A DNA stretch of 64,000 bases from Hyphomicrobiales bacterium (lineage in GTDB: Bacteria > Pseudomonadota > Alphaproteobacteria > Rhizobiales > JACESI01): positions 62,001-126,000 of the forward strand of contig JACESI010000007.1 of NCBI GenBank assembly GCA_013911885.1, given 5' to 3'. Positions 49,001-58,260 of this stretch are shown here, in pieces. The notes beneath the pieces were generated by a model. That model saw only the letters and a list, made by a program, of their open reading frames with translations, was not told where the DNA came from and did no database searches. Every line of letters starts with the position of its first letter. Positions within the stretch are counted from its first letter, which is position 1. A program made the translations under genes and the position numbers.

Positions 49001-49756
49001 ATGGCAACGGAACTTTCCGTCAATGTGAATGCGATTGCGCTTTTGAGAAACCGCCGCGACCTGCCATGGCCAAGCGTGGTGGATCTGAGCCGCATCGCGC
49101 TTGAAGCCGGCGCTTTCGGAATCACCGTCCATCCGCGCCCCGATGAGCGTCATATCCGCCGTCACGATGTTTTTGATCTGGCGGACCTTCTGGGCCAGCC
49201 CGCGTTTCAGGGCAGGGAATTCAACATCGAAGGATATCCGGACGAACGCTTTCTCGCGCTTTGCGAGGAAATCCGTCCGGCTCAGGTGACCTTCGTGCCG
49301 GATGATCCGGCACAGGCGACATCGGACCACGGTTGGGATATTCCGGCACATGAGGCGCTTCTGCGCTCAGCGATCCAGCGCCTTAAAGGGCAGGGGATGC
49401 GCCTTGCCCTCTTCATCGATCCGGATGAGCGTGTGCCCGCCTTTGCGCTTGATGTCGGCGCGGACAGGGTCGAGCTCTTCACCGGGCCCTATGGCTCCCA
49501 GGCTGTCGGAAGTGCTGCTGCTGCAAAAACCGTCGCAGCGCTCGCGCGGACGGCTCTGGCCGCTGATGCAATCGGGCTCGGGGTCAATGCCGGTCATGAC
49601 CTTACCGTCGACAATGTGCCGCCCCTTGTCACAGCAGCACCGATGATCGCGGAGCTTTCGATCGGCCACGGGCTCACGGCTGACGCACTGACCTACGGAA
49701 TGGCGGCGAGTGTGCGGCGCTTTCTCAAAGCGTGCGGCAAGGGCGTTCAGACATAA
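49001..49756 (+). CDS. pdxJ: PdxJ, pyridoxine 5'-phosphate synthase
   Basis: Last enzyme of the DXP-dependent vitamin B6 route, condensing 3-amino-2-oxopropyl phosphate with deoxyxylulose phosphate. From ATG 49001, with GGAGCG upstream, it has 251 residues. Family signatures are LSVNVNAIALLRNRR (near the N-terminus), GAFGITVHPRPDERHIR, FNIEGYPDERF, and GLGVNAGHDL. Its C-terminus is followed directly by the TetR control region. Confidence 0.95.
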   Translation: MATELSVNVNAIALLRNRRDLPWPSVVDLSRIALEAGAFGITVHPRPDERHIRRHDVFDLADLLGQPAFQGREFNIEGYPDERFLALCEEIRPAQVTFVPDDPAQATSDHGWDIPAHEALLRSAIQRLKGQGMRLALFIDPDERVPAFALDVGADRVELFTGPYGSQAVGSAAAAKTVAALARTALAADAIGLGVNAGHDLTVDNVPPLVTAAPMIAELSIGHGLTADALTYGMAASVRRFLKACGKGVQT

Positions 49757-49826
49757 ATCCGGCAGGCAAGCGCGACAGCGGTCTTTTCGTTGCGCATCTT
49801 GGGCCTTGCAATGTGGTTCCCAACCC

Positions 49827-49860
49827 GGTACAGAACTGTACCGTACGGTACGGTACAGTT
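49827..49860. promoter_or_regulatory. Nested palindromic operator upstream of a TetR regulator
   Basis: A 27-base perfect inverted repeat (arms AACTGTACCGTAC and GTACGGTACAGTT around a central G, 49834-49860) overlaps a second perfect palindrome, GGTACAG-AA-CTGTACC (49827-49842). Three CTGTACC/GGTACAG half-sites are therefore present. It lies 16 bases before the likely start of the tetR gene, the normal place for an autoregulated TetR operator. Confidence 0.8.
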
Positions 49861-49875
49861 ATCTGGACGCGCTTT

Positions 49876-50505
49876 TTGGATCTTTTGGCCCTTGCAAAAC
49901 CGGTGACGGAATTCTCCGTGCGTCAGCGCGAAGTGCTTGATGCTGCGCTTGCGCTGATGGTTGAGGCGGGTGAGGGCATTACCATGAATGCTGTGGCCGC
50001 GCGGGCCAATTGTTCCAAGGAAACGCTCTACAAATGGTTCGGCGACCGCGACGGACTTCTCACCGCGACCGTGCAGTGGCAGGCATCCAAAGTGCGCATC
50101 GAGGTGCCGAAGGGCGAGACGATTGGCGCTGCTGCCCTGCACTCGGCGCTCACCCGGTTCGCTGAAAACTGGCTCACAGTTCTGACCGGCGACATTTCGA
50201 TTGCGCTCAACCGGCTCGCGGCTTCTTCGAATTCTGATCTTGGCCGGATCGTCCTCAACAATGGGCCTTTTGCCATGGCTGCCCGCTTGAAGCCGCTGCT
50301 TGATCTCGGGCGGCGCTCCGGCGTGCTTGCCTTTGATGATCTCGATCAGGCCTTCCGCGTGTTTTTCGGCCTGGTGGTGCGCGATGTTCAGATCCGCGCG
50401 CTGCTTGGCGATGCGATTTCCCCCGCCCTTGTGGATATAAAGAACGATGCAAGGCAGGCGACAGAGAGATTTTTCACGCTCTACGGCGTTGAAAATGAAG
50501 AATAA
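49876..50505 (+). CDS. TetR-family transcriptional regulator
   Basis: DNA-binding repressor of the TetR family. The helix-turn-helix is GITMNAVAARANCSKETLYKWFGDRDGLL, about residues 36-64 (two pieces), followed by an all-helical ligand domain. The start is uncertain: the frame is open from 49732, but the operator at 49827-49860 must lie upstream, so I take TTG 49876 (209 residues); GTG 49903 is an alternative. The ligand and target genes are not visible; the palindrome suggests autoregulation. It sits between pdxJ and ilvC on the same strand with 31 bases to the latter. Confidence 0.82.
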   Translation: MDLLALAKPVTEFSVRQREVLDAALALMVEAGEGITMNAVAARANCSKETLYKWFGDRDGLLTATVQWQASKVRIEVPKGETIGAAALHSALTRFAENWLTVLTGDISIALNRLAASSNSDLGRIVLNNGPFAMAARLKPLLDLGRRSGVLAFDDLDQAFRVFFGLVVRDVQIRALLGDAISPALVDIKNDARQATERFFTLYGVENEE

Positions 50506-50515
50506 TCATAAATGA

Positions 50516-51556
<1,041 letters not shown>

Positions 51557-51578
51557 TATTTCCAACAGGTTATAGTAA

Positions 51579-51605
51579 AAAGGCCGGCGCAAGCCGGCCT
51601 TTTTT
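51579..51605 (+). terminator. Rho-independent terminator after ilvC
   Basis: Perfect stem AAGGCCGGC / GCCGGCCTT with a four-base loop, followed by a T-run, about 23 bases after the ilvC stop. Confidence 0.9.
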
Positions 51606-51712
51606 CGCCGTGTGCTCATCCGGATTAAGCTGGCCTTAAATTTTCCCTGTTAATGCTTTAGGCGACAAGACAGAAGTCGCGTTGGCAAGTCTGGCCGCGC
51701 AGGAGTTGGTCA

Positions 51713-52321
51713 ATGACGGAACATGCCGATAAACGGGCGAGCATTCGCTACCGCACCCTGAAAAAGGGCAAGATCATTTTCCGTGAACGCTATTGCTCGG
51801 CCGATTGCACGGTGCGCAACGAATCTGAAACCGGTGCAATGCTTCTGGTCACGCAGAACCACATCATTCCGGCTGAGTTCGAGCTGAATATATATCCGGG
51901 AACCTCCTATCGCCCCGTCCAGATCGTCTGGCGCTCACCGGAAGCGCTTGGTGTACGCTTTCTGGATAAGATAGGCGCCGCCGCGCCGACCATGCCGAAA
52001 GATGCAAAACTGGAACTGCATGGGCCTCAACCGGCTGATCCCAAAATGGAGGCTGGAGCCGCCACGGCAGCGCTGTCCGGTGTCCCTCCGGTTAAAGAAG
52101 TCGGCTCAGACCTGGCTGCAAACCCGTCGGGCGCGCAGGATCATGCATTCGTTCCGAAAGACGAGAGCCTGCATCGCGCGGAACCTCAGTCCGCGACGCT
52201 GCAGGCGGACATGGCTGACCCTTCAGGGGACGAAAATACCAGTGGTGGTCAGTGGCTGCCTGAATTTCTGGAAAAGCGTGTTGGTCGCGATCGCCGGATC
52301 GAGGAACGTCGCCAGCGCTAA
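51713..52321 (+). CDS. PilZ-domain protein, likely c-di-GMP binding
   Basis: A 202-residue cytoplasmic protein. The N-terminal 90 residues form a PilZ domain with both c-di-GMP contact motifs: RxxxR (R8 to R12) and NxSxxG (N36, S38, G41). The rest is Pro/Ala/Asp-rich and probably disordered, ending with a short basic segment KRVGRDRRIEERRQR. AGGAG lies six bases before the ATG. It stands alone between ilvC and phzF. Its output partner is unknown. Confidence 0.85.
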   Translation: MTEHADKRASIRYRTLKKGKIIFRERYCSADCTVRNESETGAMLLVTQNHIIPAEFELNIYPGTSYRPVQIVWRSPEALGVRFLDKIGAAAPTMPKDAKLELHGPQPADPKMEAGAATAALSGVPPVKEVGSDLAANPSGAQDHAFVPKDESLHRAEPQSATLQADMADPSGDENTSGGQWLPEFLEKRVGRDRRIEERRQR

Positions 52322-52467
52322 ATGCAGGTGCTCCCGCGTCGGCTCCGTCCAATCAACGCGAGCATGCCCGATTGCGTGAGGTGCATCAATTTACTTCAAC
52401 CCTGTCGCGCGGTCGGCTTTGCTGTTTTGGGGCTAGGCTAGGGTGGGAAATTCCATCATTGTGGATC

Positions 52468-52493
52468 GCCCGCAACGATTTTGTTGCGCGGGC
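52468..52493 (+). other. Hairpin just before phzF
   Basis: Stem GCCCGCAAC / GTTGCGCGGGC (two bulged bases) with a six-base loop, ending 17 bases before the phzF ATG. It may be a leader structure or the terminator of the preceding unit; it has no T-run. Confidence 0.5.
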
Positions 52494-52510
52494 AGTTTCA
52501 GGATGATGGA

Positions 52511-53438
52511 ATGATACACGAAGCCCGCCGCCGCCCCTATGTGATTGTGGATGTTTTCACCGAGACGCCATTTCAGGGCAACCCGCTTGCGGTTGTGTTC
52601 GAGGCAGAAGGCCTTTCCGATGCGGCGATGCAGACAATCGCGGCCGAGTTCAATCTTTCCGAGACAGTCTTTGTTTTCCCACCGAAAAAGCTAGAAAACA
52701 GCGCTGCACTGCGCATCTTCACGCCGGGCGCGGAGCTTCCATTTGCCGGGCATCCGACGGTCGGCACGGCCGTTCTTCTCGGGCGGCGCAAACTGGGCGC
52801 TGTCGCCCATGCAAGCGATATCGCTATTGCGCTGGAAGAAAGGGTTGGGTTGGTGCGCGCGGGTGTCGTTGTCAAGCCGGGTCGGGTGGGGCATGCGACC
52901 TTCACGCTGCCGCAAAAACCGGTTCATGTTCAGCCTTCGGTATCCCGCATCCAGATTGCAAGTGCGCTCGGCCTTGATGAAGAGGATATCGGCTTCGACC
53001 GGCACCGGCCAGCCATCTATAGCGCCGGGGTGCCGTTCACGCTGGTGCCGCTTCGCAGCCTCGATGCGCTGCGCCGGGTGCGGCCTGATCTCAACGCCTG
53101 GTCCCGCGCTTTTGAGAATTCGGGCCGTGACAATGCATTCGTTTATGCGCGCGGTGGGGCTGCGCCGGAAGCGGCCTTTCAGGCGCGCATGTTCTGGCCA
53201 GGTGCTGGCATCAAAGAGGATCCGGCGACGGGTGGTGCAATTGCTGCGCTTGCCGGTGCAATCGTCCGATTATGAAAAGCTCAAGGATGACACCCATGTC
53301 TTTCTGATCGAGCAGGGGTATCAGATGGGTCGCCCGTCCGACATCATGCTCGAGATTGACATTGAGGGCGGTGCCTATTTTGCCGGCCGCATCGGTGGTT
53401 CTGCGGTCATCGTTGCCGAAGGCGAAATCTACGCCTGA
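52511..53438 (+). pseudogene. PhzF-family epimerase/isomerase gene with a frameshift
   Basis: Diaminopimelate-epimerase-fold protein of the PhzF family. From ATG 52511 the frame gives PYVIVDVFTETPFQGNPLAVV, the catalytic-Glu region NLSETVFVF, FTPGAELPFAGHPTVGTA and DPATGGAIAALAGAI, then stops at 53275. The expected C-terminus (FLIEQGYQMGRPSDIMLEI ... GGSAVIVAEGEIYA) continues in the +1 frame to 53438. The switch must be between about 53255 and 53275. Joined, the protein would have roughly 308 residues, normal for the family. Either a true frameshift mutation or a sequence error. All visible active-site residues are in the first part. Confidence 0.8.
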
Positions 53439-53865
53439 GTGTTGGCGGAGTATCCTGGATACAGCCTGGCTGTTTGCTCTCCTATCATTGGAGCGGCAAA
53501 CGCCAAGGATCTGTGCGTCCAGTGAACGAATGCGTTGCTTATTCGGCGTCAACTGGTATGATCTGACGGCAACTCTTTAATGGAAACGCGCCTTGGCCTT
53601 TTCATGTGCCACAAACGAACGGAATGAGCGGAGCGCGCGCCTGAGCGGCTTTGCAGCCGTCTTTGCATCTTGGCATAATGTTGCCCGTCTTCTTCTCCTT
53701 AGACGCCCCTGAGCGTCGTCAGCCGGATTTGATCAGGCGGGCACTCAGGGGATTTCGGTTTACCGGTGAGCCCGCGTGCGAGATGCCGCTTTTCACCGTC
53801 CGTCATAAACGTTAAACACTTCCGACGCTGCCCATGAGAGCGCGTCTGCATAGCAGGAAAGCCCG
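53439..53865 (+). other. phzF-leuA intergenic region with hairpins
   Basis: No convincing gene. A hairpin GTTTGC...CTCC / GGAG...GCAAAC (about 53475-53503) lies after phzF. A second, with CCCCTGAG (53706-53713) and CTCAGGGG (53744-53751), lies about 115 bases before leuA and could belong to its leader. A 45-codon frame from ATG 53678 spans it but is not enriched in leucine codons. Confidence 0.45.
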
Positions 53866-55428
53866 ATGACCCAGGTTCAAGCTCCGACAGAAGACAAGCA
53901 ACATGTCCTGATTTTCGACACGACACTGCGTGACGGCGAACAATCGCCTGGCGCGACGATGACGCTCGAGGAAAAGCTTCAGGTCGCAGAACTCCTCGAT
54001 CATATGGGCGTCGATATTATCGAAGCCGGTTTCCCGATTGCCTCTGATGGTGATTTCGAAGCGGTATCGAAGATTGCCGAGCGCGCCGACAGGGCTGTGA
54101 TCGCCGGTCTTGCGCGCGCGATACCCGGCGATATCAACCGCTGTGGCGATGCCGTGCGCAAGGCGCGGCGTGGACGCATTCACACCTTCGTCTCGACCTC
54201 GCCGATCCATCTCAAATATCAGATGGCGAAAAGCGAAGACGAGGTTCTGGAAATCATCCGGGAGACAGTGGCGCTTGCCCGCAATCTCTGTGGCGATGTC
54301 GAATGGTCGGCGATGGATGCAACACGCACGGGCATCGAGTATCTGTCGAAGGCGGTTGAGGCCGCTATCCGCGCCGGGGCGACCACGATCAATCTTCCCG
54401 ATACAGTCGGCTTCGCAACCCCCGGCGAGTATGAAGCGATGTTTCGCGCGGTGCGCGAGAGCGTGCCGGATTCCGACAAGGCTATATTCTCAACGCATTG
54501 CCACAACGACCTTGGACTCGCGGTCGCAAATTCACTTGCCGGCGTTGCCGGTGGCGCGCGCCAGATCGAGTGCACGATCAACGGGCTTGGCGAGCGCGCA
54601 GGCAATGCCGCTCTGGAAGAAGTCGTCATGGCAATCCGCACCCGCGGCGATGTGCTTGCCTATCAGACCGGCATCAATCCGGTTCACCTGATGCGGGCCT
54701 CTAAACTCGTGTCTGCCGTGTCTGGTTTTCCGGTCCAGTACAACAAGGCGATTGTCGGCAAGAACGCCTTTGCCCATGAGAGCGGCATTCATCAGGATGG
54801 CATGCTCAAGAATTCGGGCACGTTCGAAATCATGACCCCGGAATCGGTCGGCGTTAAGGCGACTTCGCTCGTCATGGGCAAGCATTCGGGCCGCCATGCC
54901 TTCAAGGAGAAGCTTGCCGAACTCGGCTATGAATTGGGTGATAATGCGTTTCTCGATGCGTTCAAGCGCTTCAAGGACCTCGCCGACCGTAAGAAGAATG
55001 TCTATGACGAGGACATCGAGGCACTTGTCGAAAACGAGGTCGCGACCCAGAGCGAGACCAACAAGGTGGTGGCGCTCACGGTGATTTGCGGCACCGGAGG
55101 CCCGCAGAAAGCGATCATCACCATCGATATGGACGGCAAGCATGTAACGATGGAATCAACCGGCGATGGTCCGGTGGATGCGACCTTCAACGCAATCAAG
55201 TCGATCCTGCCGCACGAATCTACCCTCCAGCTTTATCAAGTCCACGCGGTGACCGCGGGGACCGATGCCCAGGCGGAAGTCTCGGTTCGTCTCGAAGAGG
55301 ATGGCCACCAGGTAACCGGTCGCGCGGCTGATACCGATACGCTGGTTGCTTCGGCAAAGGCTTATCTGTCTGCGCTGAACCGGCTTCTTGTAAAGAAATC
55401 CCGCCCGCAGGCGCTGAAAGCGAGTTAA
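53866..55428 (+). CDS. leuA: LeuA, 2-isopropylmalate synthase
   Basis: First committed enzyme of leucine synthesis, condensing acetyl-CoA with 2-oxoisovalerate. The 520-residue protein shows the DRE-TIM barrel start FDTTLRDGEQSPGA (D18, R22), the metal site THCHNDLG, GLGERAGNAALEE, HESGIHQDGMLKN and a C-terminal LeuA regulatory dimer domain from about residue 390, where leucine feedback acts. AGGAAAG lies before the ATG. A long stem-loop follows. Confidence 0.97.
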   Translation: MTQVQAPTEDKQHVLIFDTTLRDGEQSPGATMTLEEKLQVAELLDHMGVDIIEAGFPIASDGDFEAVSKIAERADRAVIAGLARAIPGDINRCGDAVRKARRGRIHTFVSTSPIHLKYQMAKSEDEVLEIIRETVALARNLCGDVEWSAMDATRTGIEYLSKAVEAAIRAGATTINLPDTVGFATPGEYEAMFRAVRESVPDSDKAIFSTHCHNDLGLAVANSLAGVAGGARQIECTINGLGERAGNAALEEVVMAIRTRGDVLAYQTGINPVHLMRASKLVSAVSGFPVQYNKAIVGKNAFAHESGIHQDGMLKNSGTFEIMTPESVGVKATSLVMGKHSGRHAFKEKLAELGYELGDNAFLDAFKRFKDLADRKKNVYDEDIEALVENEVATQSETNKVVALTVICGTGGPQKAIITIDMDGKHVTMESTGDGPVDATFNAIKSILPHESTLQLYQVHAVTAGTDAQAEVSVRLEEDGHQVTGRAADTDTLVASAKAYLSALNRLLVKKSRPQALKAS

Positions 55429-55438
55429 CAACAATCAG

Positions 55439-55472
55439 GCGTGAGATTTCGGCCGCTTCCGAAATTTCACGC
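55439..55472 (+). terminator. Stem-loop after leuA
   Basis: Fourteen-pair stem GCGTGAGATTTCGG / CCGAAATTTCACGC with a single G-T pair and a six-base loop. The following ATTCTTAATAAG is a weak T-tract, so termination is likely but not certain. Confidence 0.7.
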
Positions 55473-55573
55473 ATTCTTAATAAGATTTGATATTGTTTTT
55501 ACGTGCAAGACGCAAAGAAGAAGCGTATGGGAAGCCCTGCTTAATACGGCACTTTAGGTAACAGGTACTTTTG

Positions 55574-57112
55574 ATGTTCTACCAGCAGGTCAATCAGCGT
55601 ATACTTTCTACGGTTCTTACCATCTTGTTTTTGTTGGTTGCCCCATCGGGCGTGCACGCAACGGACTTTCAGGGCGCCCAGTTACCGGAAGGCAAGGCCA
55701 CGATCGCAATCACCCCGAATAAACAGACAAGCGCACTCAATGATCAGCAGAAATTCGTCCGCCAGCAACTTGTTGATACGGTTCTGTTTTATGACAGGCA
55801 TTTGCGGGTTGATGCGACCGGGCAATATCTTGACCGGGTCGATCTTGACAATGTGCGGCAGGATTCCCTCGTCTCTTCGATTGCCTCCACGGCCATTGGC
55901 CTGATTTCGCTCACCATCGGTGATCAGCTCGGTGTTGTCGACGATGCCGCTGAAAAGGCACGGATCACGCTTGCCAATCTTCTCAACACGGACGAAGACG
56001 CGCTGTTCAAGACGCCGCGCTCGAAAAGCGGCTGGTTCAAACATTTCATCAATCCCTATACCGGCGACAGCCAGGATGCGAGCGGCGAAAAATTCTCGAC
56101 CATCGACACAACGCTTCTCGGTATTGGCGCATCCATGACTGCGCGCTATTTCGGATCAAAGTCCGACGCCGATCCGCAGGCGCGCGCCGCCGCCCGTCTC
56201 GCCCAGAGTCTGGTCGACGGGGTTGACTGGGGTCAGGCCATGCGCTTCGGGGACCGTCCGGGCATGCATCAGGTTTTCTGGGGCGCGGAAGAGAAGATCG
56301 AAAACGGCTACTGGTCGCTGCCTTTCGATGAATATGTGGTGATCCCGTGTCTTGGCCGTTCGGTTGAATCGAGCCGCGGCGTTGCGGGCCCGGCCAGCGT
56401 GTTCTGGGATAAATATATCGCTGATACCACGAACCTGCCGCAGAAGGACTATGATGGCCACACGGTTCTTGCTGTTGACTCGCGCGAGTTCACGTCGCAC
56501 TTCAACCACCAGTTCGCTTTTTTCTTCTGCGGCGAACTTGCGAATGATCCGATCTACCGCGCGGAGCTTGCAGAACTCATGCGCGCGGATCAGAAATGGT
56601 TTGAGAACGTCGGTGCTGGCGCCCTTCCGAAGCGCTGGTGGGGCCTCGGGGCGGGTTCTGAACTCAAGTTCGATCCGAATTCCGGTGCGGTTCTTTACTC
56701 CGCCTATGGCGTGGCGCAGATAGACCGCAACCCGCATCTGACCTTCTCACCGGCGATCATGGCCGGTTTCCTGCCGGTTGAAAATAACGGCGCGGCGAGC
56801 GGGAATTCCGAAATCGTGAACGATCTCATGGCGCTTTACGCAAGTGACGAGTGCCGGTACCGTTTTGCTGGTCTCGATATTCTCTGGCGATGCTCGGCGC
56901 GCGATCCGAAGCTTCGGGTGCGCGAAGTCGAGGGCGTCGATCTTTCGACCTATATGCTGGGACTTGCGTGGAGCGATCCTGCTGTCGGGCCGCAATTCTT
57001 TGCCGATTACGGCGTGAAATCGCGTCCTGCGGGCGAGCCGGTCATCGAGGATATCCGGGCCTCGCTTATGCCTTCGGCCCCGTCCGCCGCTGCGCCTTCT
57101 GGTAAAAAATGA
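55574..57112 (+). CDS. Secreted glycoamylase-like (alpha/alpha-6 barrel) protein
   Basis: A 512-residue exported protein: signal peptide with the hydrophobic stretch TVLTILFLLVAPSG and probable cleavage at GVHA. The pattern resembles the glycoamylase-like domain (as in GH144 beta-1,2-glucanases and in cyclic beta-glucan synthase): SGWFKHFINPYTG, FSTIDTTLLGIGA, VDGVDWGQAM, SHFNHQFAFFF, then WWGLGAGS...YGVAQ and FAGLDILW. I match these by eye to the family, not by search, so function is a proposal. Start is ATG 55574 (a TTG precedes it). Its 3' end overlaps the convergent agmatinase gene by 47 bases. Confidence 0.7.
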   Translation: MFYQQVNQRILSTVLTILFLLVAPSGVHATDFQGAQLPEGKATIAITPNKQTSALNDQQKFVRQQLVDTVLFYDRHLRVDATGQYLDRVDLDNVRQDSLVSSIASTAIGLISLTIGDQLGVVDDAAEKARITLANLLNTDEDALFKTPRSKSGWFKHFINPYTGDSQDASGEKFSTIDTTLLGIGASMTARYFGSKSDADPQARAAARLAQSLVDGVDWGQAMRFGDRPGMHQVFWGAEEKIENGYWSLPFDEYVVIPCLGRSVESSRGVAGPASVFWDKYIADTTNLPQKDYDGHTVLAVDSREFTSHFNHQFAFFFCGELANDPIYRAELAELMRADQKWFENVGAGALPKRWWGLGAGSELKFDPNSGAVLYSAYGVAQIDRNPHLTFSPAIMAGFLPVENNGAASGNSEIVNDLMALYASDECRYRFAGLDILWRCSARDPKLRVREVEGVDLSTYMLGLAWSDPAVGPQFFADYGVKSRPAGEPVIEDIRASLMPSAPSAAAPSGKK

Positions 57113-58070
57113 ACCCGATGAAGTTCATCAGAAGCTGTGCTGCAAGAAAGCTGGTTGTGCCACTGCGGTCATAATCCGGTGCAACCTCGACGAGATCGAC
57201 CCCGATCACGCTTCCCCGTTTCGTCAGGCCTTGGAGAAGTTCAAGGATTTCATAATAGACAAACCCGCCATGGCTCGGTGTTCCGGTGCCTGGCGCGATG
57301 GAGGGATCGAAACCGTCAATGTCGATCGTGACATAATATCGGCTTGCCAATGGTATGCGCGCCAGCACCGCTTCAACGCCGAGTTTGCGAAACTGGCGGA
57401 CCGACAAAATATCTGAGCCGACCGCGCGCGCTGCGTCATAGCCTTCCTTCGCGGTCGAGGAGACGTTACGGATGCCGAACTGGCTGAGCCCGGTGACGTT
57501 CGCCTGTTCCGAGGCCCGGCGCATCGGGTTGCCGTGGCCATAGCGCACACCATGGCGCTCATCAACAAAATCAAGATGAGCATCGATCTGGACAAGGTGG
57601 AAAGGTTCCTCACCGTCAAAGGCCCGGATGCAGGGAATATTGATCGAGTGGTCACCCCCCAGAACAACCGGCAGGGCGCCGCTCTCCAGAATCTTGCGCA
57701 CGGCCCATTCGATATTCGCATGGCTTTTCACGGTGTCTGTATGAACGATATCCGCATCGCCCATATCGATCAGCCGGACATCCTTTCGATCAAGATAGAC
57801 AGCGTCGTCTTCGTGATCATAGGCGCCCGCATGGCCGAAGGAAAACAGCGTTGACGCCTCGCGGATGGCCCGCGGGCCAAAGCGGGCACCGGGACGGTAC
57901 TGCGTGCCTGAATCGAATGGAGCGCCGAGAATGGCGCAGTCTGCATCGATATGATCGAAGTTCTGGCCGATTGGGGACTTTGCAAAGGTGCAGTGGCCAA
58001 CAAAGGGAAGGTTCAGCCTGCCCGATGCATAGCCATGTTTTTCATCAGGTTTGGATGTATCATCGCCCAC
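57066..58070 (-). CDS. speB: Agmatinase-family ureohydrolase
   Basis: Manganese hydrolase of the arginase/agmatinase family, 334 residues. Metal-site motifs are LGGDHSINIPC (His), QIDAHLDF (Asp, His, Asp) and DIDGFDPSIAPGTGTP (two aspartates). Most relatives cleave agmatine to putrescine and urea; guanidinobutyrase or guanidinopropionase activity is an alternative. It is divergent from a polyamine-type ABC transporter, which supports a polyamine-related substrate. The symbol is by family. It overlaps the secreted glycoamylase-like gene at its 3' end. Confidence 0.88.
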   Translation of the reverse strand: MGDDTSKPDEKHGYASGRLNLPFVGHCTFAKSPIGQNFDHIDADCAILGAPFDSGTQYRPGARFGPRAIREASTLFSFGHAGAYDHEDDAVYLDRKDVRLIDMGDADIVHTDTVKSHANIEWAVRKILESGALPVVLGGDHSINIPCIRAFDGEEPFHLVQIDAHLDFVDERHGVRYGHGNPMRRASEQANVTGLSQFGIRNVSSTAKEGYDAARAVGSDILSVRQFRKLGVEAVLARIPLASRYYVTIDIDGFDPSIAPGTGTPSHGGFVYYEILELLQGLTKRGSVIGVDLVEVAPDYDRSGTTSFLAAQLLMNFIGFIFYQKAQRRTGPKA

Positions 58071-58260
58071 TTTTTATTCTTCCGCGGTCAAATTGAACAA
58101 AATTTACGTATAGTACAAGAATGCATGAATTTACCCTTTACAACCAAACCTGCTTTGTTGAAACATGCTTTCGGGAGAGCGAGCGGGTGGTTTAACCGAC
58201 CATATGCTGTAATTCGGGTGGAAAAGAGCAGGCGAAAGTCAGTTCTGGCGAGTTGAAAGA

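Noticed and set aside
53678..53815. 45-codon frame upstream of leuA as a leader peptide
   Set aside because: It has few leucine codons, no clustered regulatory codons and no good ribosome site, so I did not call it a gene.
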